Shown here: positions 48,085 to 57,355 of the stretch, one piece after another
Numbering within the stretch: position 1 is the stretch's first letter
Layout of the letters: each line of letters begins with the position of its first letter
Source of the DNA: Rosa chinensis
Taxonomy: Eukaryota; Streptophyta; Magnoliopsida; Rosales; Rosaceae
NCBI RefSeq assembly: GCF_002994745.2
Contig: NW_024387548.1
Coordinates: 62,001-126,000, forward strand
DNA length: 64,000 bases
Reading direction: 5' to 3'
Translations under genes and position numbers: made by a program
Notes under the pieces: generated by a model
Database searches by the model: none
The model's input: the letters and a program-made list of their open reading frames with translations, nothing else
Told to the model about the DNA's origin: nothing

Positions 48085-50029
48085 TGGTAAAATTGGTACG
48101 CCCTTAGCAAGTGCATAATTTAACCCTGAAATGTCATTAGTAGTACGTAATAAATAGGGATCGTTCTATTCCGGGGATTGAGGGTACACCTGTCATTGTC
48201 AAACAATTAAACAATTAAAATTAAAACAATGTATAATATTCACAAAGATATTCACAACTATAAACATTGTACACGAAAAGGGGGAATTTTGTTTTTGGTT
48301 TTTTGAAAATAAAACTAAGTTAACAAAACAATTAAAATGCAAAAACATAAAAAATACAAATGGAATGAGAGAACAAAGATCAAAAACCGAAACATATGAT
48401 TAAAAATGATTCAAACCCTAATATTGTTCATCTAAGTCATGAGAAAGGAGTTGATCATGTGAAACATTCGAAAGCAAATGAATTCCCATTTTTTACTTTT
48501 CAATGCTAATTAACCTAAGCGAAAGCACCTAGATTAATCCTATCAAACATGCAATCAAACCCTAGAAAGCTAGTCAATCATGTCATGTTTAACGCATTAC
48601 ACATAGAGAAAGGCTATCAACTCAAGTGTACAACTTAGTATGGAAAAGTCCACCTAATTGCAATCCTCGTTAATTAAATTCGATCTTTGTACAAAACCTT
48701 TACTACTTTGATTCAAGTTTACACAAAACGAAAAGTCGATTTCATGTTCTTAAACCTAGCACCAATTATATCAAAACCCTAAGTGTTTGCAACCACATAA
48801 GATTAAAATACAAAAGTTATCTATAACGCAAATTTAATTAAACAAACCCACATAAGCAACTCTCGAATCACAATAATATGAATCTGAAAATTCTCAATTA
48901 ATCATAAAAATTCCAGAAATTAATATTTGTTCAAACACATATGTCAACTAGTTCATAACCAACGAAATTCAAAGCAAAGGTTACAAAGGAGAATCGGATT
49001 ACACCGTGAGATGGGGATGGTGATGAACGATTGATGTGGTGGTCTCTTGAATCTCGAAAGCAAGCTTCAAGGTTGGAGATGGATGATGGGTGCTCACGGC
49101 TATGCTTCTTCACCCTTGGCCTTGCTTGAACTCGTGGAGATGACTAGAGGATGGAGAAACTCACGGCTATGCTAAGAAGATTTTCTGATTTTTTTCTAAG
49201 GTGTGTGGTGTTGTTCTTCTGTTTGATGGTGTGTTGGTGTGTAGAATTGTGTAGAGAATGCTCCTATTTATAGGAGGATGACAACTTAGTCTCCAAGTCT
49301 TCAAGATTGATCCACACAGCATTAGCCAATCAATCAACGCCACGTCAGCTCTGCTATGTCATCCAACCAATAAGAAACCTCCAATTTAACACCTTGATTT
49401 AGGGAGATTATTTTTGAATTAATTGCATGATTATTTTCTGATTTATCTCCTCAAATAACTATCCAATCATGCCACACAGCTTCGACCAATCACAGAATGC
49501 CATGTCAGCTCTGTTGAGTCATCCAGCCAATCAGAAGCCTCCAAAATAAATCCCATAATCTTTCCAAATATATTATTGCTGATTTTCCCAAGATTTAATC
49601 TGATTTTTCTCTTAATTTTCGGCCAAAATACTCTTGAGTGAAAATAGGAATGAATCTGGACTTGTTTTGGACTTTTTCTCTCTTAAATCTCTCCATGGCA
49701 TCATTATCCTTGATCATCTCTTGATTTTTGACATTAACTCCATAATTTCCCATGGCAAAATCAGCTTTAATTCCCCATAATATCTCCCACGTCATCATGT
49801 GGTCTCCTAATGCCTTCAGGTTTCCTAGCCACATCAGGATTCCTGCGTTGACTGGGATTCCTAGTCGGACCAGGAAAACTCCATTTCTTCATTTCAACTC
49901 ATTTCTTCTCCATTTATTTCAATGTACCTATAAAATAAAAACTAAATTAAAAATGATTAAATAAAGGAAATAACTAAGAAAAATATGAGGAAATAATTAT
50001 TAAAACGTCGCATAAAAATGCTCCTATCA
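48085..50029 (-). mobile_element. Solo LTR with LTR-A U5 and unusual U3, TSD GTATA
   Basis: Starts TGGTAAAATTGG, ends CTCCTATCA. GTATA occurs on both sides (48080-48084 and 50030-50034), and the E1 RT frame continues in phase across it. Up to about 49200 it follows the LTR-A of the 539/5513 group; beyond that (49200-49990, the U3 half) the sequence is different, with reverse TATA inside CTCCTATTTATAGGAG (49261-49276). The terminal TGAT/ATCA symmetry is lost at the left end (TGGT). Confidence 0.92.
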
Positions 50030-50034
50030 GTATA

Positions 50035-52236
50035 TTTTCGGATTATATTGAGAAAATCATAGAGGTATTCATGGATGACTTTTCTGTTTTTGGAAAAAGC
50101 TTTGATGATTGTCTTAATAATCTGGAAATTATTTTAAAGCGTTGTGTGGAAACTAACCTTGTGCTAAATTGGGAAAAGTGTCATTTTATGGTTAGACAAG
50201 GTATAGTCCTAGGACATATTGTCTCTTCTAGGGGAATTGAGGTTGATAAAGCTAAGGTAGACCTTGTGCGTTACTTACCCTCTCCCACTTCTGTGAGAGA
50301 GATTCGTTCTTTTCTTGGCCATGCAGGGTTTTACAGGAGATTTATCAAGGATTTCTCCAAGATTTCGAGACCTTTATGCCAACTACTCCAAAAGGATGTG
50401 GCGTTTGTGTTTGACAAAGAGTGTCAAGAGGCTTTTGACAAGCTCAAGGAGCTATTGACGTCTGCCCCTATCATGCTACCTCCAGATTGGTCCTTGCCCT
50501 TTGAGTTGATGTGTGACGCCTCTGACTATGCAGTTGGAGCTGTTTTGGGGCAAAGGAAGGACAAACGACCGTATGCCATCTACTACGCCTCAAGGACTCT
50601 GAATGATGCGCAACTGAACTACTCAACTACAGAGAAAGAGCTCCTTGCAGTTGTTTTTGCCCTTGAGAAGTTTCGTTCCTACTTACTTGGTACCAAGGTG
50701 ATTATTTATACTGACCATGCAGCTTTGAAGTACTTGATGACCAAGAAGGAGGCGAAACCGAGGCTCATTAGATGGATCCTACTCTTGCAAGAGTTTGACG
50801 TTGAAATCAAGGACAAGAAGGGTAGTGAGAACGTGGTAGCTGACCACTTGAGTCGGTTGGTGCACGCAGAAGATCCTCTCCCTTTAGTGGAGACGTTTCC
50901 AGATGAACAACTCTTTGGAATCCAGGTAAGTGAACCATGGTATGCGGATATTGTGAATTACATTGTTTCTAGGAAGATTCCGGATACCATGTCACGTGCT
51001 CATAGGGATAGGCTTCAGAAAACTGTTAAGCAATATGTTTGGGATGAACCTTATCTGTGGAAATATTGCTCTGATCAACTGATTAGGAGATGTGTGCCTG
51101 AACATGAACATAATGCTATACTTTCGTTTTGCCACTCTAAAGCATGTGGGGGTCACTTTGGGTCTAAGAAAACTGCGTTTAAAGTGTTGGAATCCGGATT
51201 CTTTTGGCCAACGTTATTTAAGGATGCATATGCATATTGTTTGACTTGTGATAGATGCCAAAGAACAGGAAATCTAAGCTCTAGAGATCAAATGCCTTTA
51301 TCTAATATCATAACTGTTGAAATATTTGATGTCTGGGGTATAGATTTCATGGGACCTTTTCCTTCATCTTTTGGATTTCTCTATATCTTGCTTGCTGTGG
51401 ATTATGTGTCGAAATGGGTGGAGGCAAAAGCCACTCGAACTAATGACTCTAAGGTTGTTGCAGATTTTATCAAGTCTAACATCTTTAGCAGGTTTGGCAT
51501 GCCTAGAGTTCTCATTAGTGATGGTGGTTCCCACTTTTGCAATCGAACGATTGAGGCTCTCTTGAAGAAATATGATGTGACACATAAGGTTTCTACACCT
51601 TATCATCCACAAACAAGTGGACAAGCTGAAGTCTCAAATCGTCAAATCAAGGGAATATTGGAGAAGACTGTGAATCCTAACAGAAAGGATTGGTCCTTGC
51701 GTTTGGAGGATGCGTTGTGGGCCTACAGAACTGCATACAAAACTCCCATAGGTATGTCCCCATATCGAATTGTCTATGGCAAACCTTGCCATTTACCTGT
51801 GGAGTTAGAGCACAAAGCTTGGTGGGCTGTGAAGCAGTTTAACATGGATCTAGATGAGGCTGGGCTTCATAGGAAGCTACAATTGCAAGAGTTAGAGGAG
51901 ATTAGGAATGATGCTTTCGAAAGTGCCAAGATCTACAAGGAAAAGACTAAGGCCTTCCATGATAAGATGATTCGTAGGAAGACTTTTGTTGTGGGACAGA
52001 AAGTTCTTTTATTCCATTCTCGTCTTAAACTCTTTCCAGGTAAACTTCGTTCTCGTTGGATTGGACCTTTTGTTATTACTCATGTGTTTCCTCATGGAGC
52101 TGTGCAGATAAAGAGTGGACAAACAGGTAACGAGTTCAAAGTGAATGGCCATCGCCTCAAGCCATACTATGAGACGTTTGTGGAGCATGAAGTGGAGGAT
52201 GTACCCCTCCAAAACGCTCCACAACATGAGGATTAA
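50035..52236 (+). CDS. pol: E1 pol 3' part: RT end, RNase H, integrase
   Basis: Continues the E1 frame after the solo LTR; the first methionine is the one of F-M-D-D at 50071, so this is not a separate gene. RNase H carries [13 protein letters not shown] (about residue 148 from 50071), T-E-K-E-L-L-A and [10 protein letters not shown]. Integrase has H..H..C-L-T-C-D-R-C (about 352-395), D of W-G-I-D-F-M (about 424), D of L-I-S-D-G-G-S-H (about 482), E of S-G-Q-A-E-V (about 519), and G-P-F near 664. It ends N-A-P-Q-H-E-D. Full set of catalytic residues, no chromodomain. Confidence 0.95.
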   Translation, partial: FSDYIEKIIEVFMDDFSVFGKSFDDCLNNLEIILKRCVETNLVLNWEKCHFMVRQGIVLGHIVSSRGIEVDKAKVDLVRYLPSPTSVREIRSFLGHAGFYRRFIKDFSKISRPLCQLLQKDVAFVFDKECQEAFDKLKELLTSAPIMLPPDWSLPFELMCDASDYAVGAVLGQRKDKRPYAIYYASRTLNDAQLNYSTTEKELLAVVFALEKFRSYLLGTKVIIYTDHAALKYLMTKKEAKPRLIRWILLLQEFDVEIKDKKGSENVVADHLSRLVHAEDPLPLVETFPDEQLFGIQVSEPWYADIVNYIVSRKIPDTMSRAHRDRLQKTVKQYVWDEPYLWKYCSDQLIRRCVPEHEHNAILSFCHSKACGGHFGSKKTAFKVLESGFFWPTLFKDAYAYCLTCDRCQRTGNLSSRDQMPLSNIITVEIFDVWGIDFMGPFPSSFGFLYILLAVDYVSKWVEAKATRTNDSKVVADFIKSNIFSRFGMPRVLISDGGSHFCNRTIEALLKKYDVTHKVSTPYHPQTSGQAEVSNRQIKGILEKTVNPNRKDWSLRLEDALWAYRTAYKTPIGMSPYRIVYGKPCHLPVELEHKAWWAVKQFNMDLDEAGLHRKLQLQELEEIRNDAFESAKIYKEKTKAFHDKMIRRKTFVVGQKVLLFHSRLKLFPGKLRSRWIGPFVITHVFPHGAVQIKSGQTGNEFKVNGHRLKPYYETFVEHEVEDVPLQNAPQHED

Positions 52237-53296
52237 TTGGAGGTACAAGTCTAGGCTGAAAGACTATAAACATTAAGCGCTGCTTGGGAGGCAACCCAAT
52301 TCAGAAGTAGCTGTGAAGGAGTCTACACACGCAGATTTGATTTCTCCTTCCCTATTTCTCCTTCTTTTCACGTTTTCTTTTTGTACTTAGTAGTTAATTG
52401 CGTAAATTTCTACCCTATATGCTTAATTGTTACATTGCATGCTTATAATTGATTACATTGAGGACAATGCAATATTTAAGTGTGGGGGAAGGGATTTACA
52501 CTTTTGTTTTGAGTCATATATTGAAAAATACAAAAAAATCGAAAAATGTCAAAAAATAACAAAAATTTCGTTGCTTTTATTGAGTCATTGAGTCATGTTT
52601 TGGGTGAAATAATTTCTTCATCGTAGGCGCATCTATTAAGGTGTGATGTCTAGGTCTGGTTTGGATACGAGAAGTGCTAGCAAAGGGTCTCGTCCCCTGC
52701 TAAACAAGTGAGCTGAGCTCCGCCAAAATCGTTCCCTTCCTTACCTGGTCACATCCCAAAGGAGTTACCGAAAGGAGAAAGGAAATAACCCTAGTCCCTA
52801 GTTAACGTTTGAGTCTTTTGTCATTTTGTTTTGAGTCTTAGGATGCCCTTTCAACTGTCTAGGATGATTCTATATCTCTGAAATTACGACTAAAAGAGAA
52901 TCACAAAATTGAGATGACTTTAAAATGGTATTCTTTGGTTAATTGAGATATATGAAAAATGTGTGCCTTGTAGTGGATATGGATTTCGTGACTTTGGTAC
53001 AGAATATGAGCATGTTAAGATGAGTTTTGATTCATATAGACCCATGTGAGATAATTGAACCCATGTCCCTTTTTCTTGGAGTGAAATGAAAAATATATTC
53101 TTATTTTCTTGGCGATGTTTTGATGATCTCATTATTCTTTCATTTGATTGACTGCTTGCCATAGATTAAGTTTGATGGACTAGAGAATGCTAGAATTCGC
53201 TCTTGTGCTTGTTGAGACGTTATATCAATACATGGCCTTGATTCTGGAAAGGATAGAGGCAACCTAGGAACTACCACCATTGCCATATAAACCTGT
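52237..53296 (+). other. E1 3' region, part 1
   Basis: Non-coding. TTGGG-AGGCAA-CCCAA hairpin at 52284-52299 right after pol. CATTG-AGGA-CAATG at 52456-52469, followed by the polypurine motif AAGTGTGGGGGAAGGG at 52478-52493. At about 52580-52830 there is an extra block that resembles the degenerate leader module at 44172-44440 (see findings); E2, E3 and E6 lack it. It is interrupted at CCTGT by E2. No env-like gene. Confidence 0.8.
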
Positions 53297-53345
53297 TGAT
53301 AGGAGCATTTTAATGCGACGTTTTACTTGCTTTTCCCTGCATTTT

Positions 53346-53560
53346 CTGCGTTATTTCCTTAATAAAACCCTGTTTAGGAAAGTTTCCATTCTTTGATTGG
53401 GAAAGTTCCTATTTGTAGAAAGTTTCTATTTTTGTAGTTTTTATTTATCATTTTTAGTAAGTTTCCATTTTTAGTAGTTTCTATTTTTCATTTTTAGAAA
53501 GTTTCCCACTTTTCATTTTAGGAAAGTTTCTATTTTTCTTACTAGTTTCTATTTTCAGGT
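53346..53560 (+). repeat. LTR-A U3 array of AAGTTTCYATTTTT units
   Basis: About eight degenerate units of roughly 20-28 bp with a G-AAAG-TTTC core; the first is GGAAAGTTTCC, symmetric around the central G. Present in every LTR-A with small differences in unit number. Position in U3 suggests enhancer or silencing-target sequence; the function is not known to me. Confidence 0.65.
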
Positions 53561-54453
53561 CCTTGTCACAAATGAGCTGAAACGAGCTCACAAATGGAGA
53601 GAGAAGCTAGCCAACGTTGGAGGGAGACAAGATGAAGTACAAAGGGAAGCACAAATGAGCAGAAATGAAGAAATGAAGCTTTCCTGGTCCAACCAGGAAA
53701 CCCTGTCCAGAAAAGGAAAGCTTGCCAAAACAAGACTCTTGAGCCAACCATGAATGGAGATCGAATTAATGAAGTGACATGGCATGAGAGAAGCTTCTTG
53801 AAGACTCTAGATGATGACATGGCACAAAGGTGGCGCATGGAGGCCCAAGAACTCTCAAGACTTGTTGATTTTTCGGCAAATGGATCAAAAGCCCACAAAG
53901 CCCATGCAATTAGGGTTTGTGACGCAATGAAGAAACCCTAGAGATGTTTGCCGTCCAAAATGAAGAGAGAAACAAGGAAAATGACGTGGAAAATCAGAAA
54001 TTAAAAGGAGATTTTCTAGGGAGATTTTCTAGGGCTATTTTTATGGAAATTCATCAAGAGATAAACCCTAGAATATCTTTTGCCGTCCAAGCCAAGAGGA
54101 AAAGAAGGAAGTTGCCGTGTGAATTAAAAGAAAACCCTAGAGAATTCGGCAAGGAGATATTCAAGGGAGAAATAAAAGGAAAGAGAAAAAGGTGGAGACC
54201 AAGAAAAGCTCAAAAGAAGTCTAGATACATTCCTTAATTCCCTAAAGGAAGTTTGGCCGAATTGAACTACAAAAATCAGAATTATATCAAGGGAATTTCG
54301 GCAAGATTATTTAGGGAATTAAATGGAATTTTGTGATTGGTTGAACCACCTCATAGGGCTTATTTGGCAAGATATTATTGGAGGAAATTATGTGGAATTT
54401 TCAGATTAATTCCATAAGGTTTACACGGCTTGGAGAGCAAGTTGGCCGTCCCC

Positions 54454-54460
54454 TATATAA
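54454..54460 (+). promoter_or_regulatory. TATA box of E2 5' LTR
   Basis: TATATAA in GTCCCCTATATAACCTCCCC, conserved in the LTRs of E2, E3 and E6. The likely start of element RNA is about 30 bases downstream, near CTTCTCAACG. Confidence 0.6.
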
Positions 54461-55624
54461 CCTCCCCTCTTCTCAACGTTTTAGAGTTCCTAGTTCCATT
54501 TTTTACGTTTACACTTTGAGAAAATAATTCAGAAAACTCTTTAGACTAGCCGTGCTCCTCTCCATCCTCTAGGGCAACCACGAAGTGCAAGCAAGGCCAA
54601 GGAAGAAGAAGACAAGCCGTGCACACCATCCACCCTCCACCTTGAAGATTGCTTTCGAAATTCAAGAGACCACATCATCACTTCATTCATCTCATCTTCA
54701 TCACGGTGTAATCCGATTCTCCTTTGTACCTTTGCTTTGTATTTTCGTTGGTTTTGCCTTAGTTGACATATATGTATGAACAAGTATTGTTTTCTGAAAT
54801 TTTATGATGAATTGTTAATTTTCAGATTCATATATTGCGATTTATGGTTGCTTTTGTGTGAGTGTTTGATTAAATTTGCATGATAGATAACTTTTGTATT
54901 TTAATCTTATGTGGTTGCAAACACTTAGGGTTTTGATATAATTGGTGCTACGAATTTAAGAACATGAATCAACTTTTTGGTTTTGTGTTCTTGGATCGAT
55001 AAGTAGTAAAGGTTTTGTACAAAAACCGAATTTAATCAAAGAAGATTGCAATTAGGTGGACTTTTTCATACTAAGTTGCACATTTGAGTTGATAGCCTTT
55101 CTAGGTGCTTAATGCGTTAAACATGACATGATTGACTAGCTTTCTAGGGTTTGATTGCATGTTTGATAGGATTAATCTAGGTGCTTTCACTTAGGTTAAT
55201 TAGCATTGAAAGTAAAATATGGGAAATTGTTTGCTTTTGAACGTTTCACATGATCAACTCCTCTTGCATGACTATGATGAACAATGATGAACTTGAATCA
55301 ATTTTAATCATGAGTTTCGACTTTGATCTTTGTTCTTGCATTCCATTTGTATTTTTATGTTTTTGCATTTTAATTATTTAGGTAACTTAGATTTTATTTT
55401 CGGAAATTAAAACCAAAAACCAAAAACTCCCCCTTTTCGTAAATATGTATATATTTTGTTTTATTTTTGTAAATATTATACTTTGTTTTAATTTTAATTG
55501 TTTAATTGTTTGATAATGACAGGTGTACCCTCAATCCCCGGAATAGAACGATCCCTTTTTACTTTATACTACTAATGACATTTCAGGGTTAAATTATGCG
55601 CTTGCTTTTAGGTGCATCAATTTT

Positions 55625-55642
55625 TGGCGCCGTTGCCGGGGA
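55625..55642 (+). other. E2 primer-binding site (tRNA-Asp type)
   Basis: Exact TGGCGCCGTTGCCGGGGA. The overlapping CCGGGGATTGA (55636-55646) is complementary to U5 55531-55541, 94 bases upstream. Confidence 0.93.
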
Positions 55643-56416
55643 TTGAAAAATCACTTGTTAAATATGCGAATATATGTGTTTGTTTATATTGTGACCGAAA
55701 AAAAAAAAAAAAAAAAAAAAATTTCTTGTTAATTGTTCATAATTTGTTAGTCAATTAGTTAATTAGTTAATTAATTACTTAGGTTGTTATTTTTATTGTT
55801 GAATACGAATTTTAATTGTAAGTTGTAAATTAAAGAAGGAATAGGTGAAGTCGTGTCTATTAATATTGGCCTAAACCCCTTATTGGTACCTAGTTCAGGT
55901 CCCTTAAGGTTGAGGGCGGCCTTTATTAACATTCATTGAACTATCTTCACACTTAGGACCGTTTATATCCAAGTAAGTATAGCCTATGTGGGATGGTGTC
56001 TAGGAAGGGGACAACGCTCATGACTGGTTCTTGAATCCAGAAGTGCGTGCAAATGAGCCTAAACCACAATGTGGGAGTAGCTCATGCCAAAATGGATTCT
56101 ACCTCTCGTGGTCGCCCTCCCCTACCTGGCCATCTCAGTAAGGTTGCCCAAAGGATGTAGGAGGGACTTTGTGTCTAGACGACTATACTTGGGCCGCACG
56201 TCCTCTTGATTTACCGCTTGGAATTGAATTTGAAATCAATAATATACATAACAAGTGAAAATGTTGTGATTCACTAAGGTATATTGGATTAAACATAGTC
56301 TTGAAAAGGGTAGCTGTTTCAGTCCCATTGCACATCGAGACTCTCTGTTCCCGTACCTAAGTGTTGAAAATAATTGTAAAGAAAAGGAAGAAAAACAAAT
56401 ATTTGTAAGTATTTTC

Positions 56417-56451
<35 letters not shown>

Positions 56452-57355
56452 AGAAGAAAAAAAAAAAAGTGTACAAAGTGTGATGTTTGTTTGTGTGAAA
56501 GTTTTGTGTAAATGGTGTCTAATCTTGTTAAACAAAGGAAATGTAAAGAATTAATTATAAATATTGTTAAATTCTTGATTTATTATAAGTGTGTAAATTC
56601 GTATGAGTAGATAAGGGCCCTTTTGTTAATATTGGCCTTAACCCTTCATTAGTGCCTTTCTGAGGTCTTATGAGGTTGAGGGCGGCTTTTATTAACATTT
56701 GGAGAACTGTCTAACACATGAGTTCTTTTCAAGCTGAGTAAGGGGCATATAGGTGGTGTCTTAGGTTGAGACCCTGGGTGATGGGTTCAAATTGGATCTC
56801 AGAGATACTATAGACTGTGCGTAAACCACAATGTGGGAGTAGCCAATAGGGGCCTAAACCTCAATGAGGGAGTAGCCTCCGTAGTGTCACCAAAATGAGT
56901 CCTCCCTCTCACTTACCTCTTAATCTGGCCATCTAGCCTTCTGAAACAAAGGAAAGCGACTTATGTCTAGACGACTATCCCTAGATTGTATCTCACCAAT
57001 AGTAGTGGTTTCTATTGGGCTCGACTTACAACTTGTAATCAATTGAGATATTAACTTTATTTTGTAAAGATAATAAGATACTTGAACATAACCTCCACTT
57101 GTAAATTGTGTGATTTGTACTTTCTATACTTGTATAAACTTCTTACGTGGTTTATTTGTGAAAAGATTGTGGATAGTTTGTAATTTATACTCTCTTTATA
57201 CTTGTATAAATCATAAATAGTAAAGTCATGAATAGTAACTTGTGAATAGTGACTCGTGAATAGTAAAGTTGATGTATCAATCACTAATTTGTAATTAGCT
57301 CACTTTATACTTTGCTAACTTCTTTGAATTTTGATGATGTTCAGGATTCCTATGA
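55643..57355 (+). other. E2 leader with two structured modules
   Basis: 1.7 kb non-coding. Poly(A) at about 55699-55721, module 1 at about 55860-56240 (hairpin 56064-56074), A-rich run at about 56420-56468, module 2 at about 56624-57056 (hairpins 56826-56836 and 56859-56869), then GTGAATAGT repeats at about 57228-57265 just upstream of gag. Best preserved example of the leader architecture. Confidence 0.78.

Larger units (their letters stand above)
53297..55619 (+). repeat. E2 5' LTR (LTR-A)
   Basis: Starts TGATAGGAGCATTTTAATGCG; GCATT-TT-AATGC forms a small inverted repeat at the start. Array of GGAAAGTTTCC/AAGTTTCTATTTTT units at 53346-53560, TATATAA at 54454-54460. It ends with hairpin ATGCGCTT-GCTTTT-AGGTGCAT (55596-55617) then CA. 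Confidence 0.93.

Noticed and set aside
52237..53296. Possible env-like gene after pol
   Set aside because: Athila elements can carry one, but neither E1, E2, E3 nor E6 has a long or frame-conserved ORF with signal peptide and transmembrane segment in this place.
53566..53898. 110-codon minus-strand ORF found in several LTR-A copies (also near 23762, 35444, 61159) and 97-codon plus ORF at 53944 and 61537
   Set aside because: Conserved only because LTR-A is repeated; absent or broken in E1, E6 and solo LTR-A copies, no domain, and located in U3 upstream of the TATA box.
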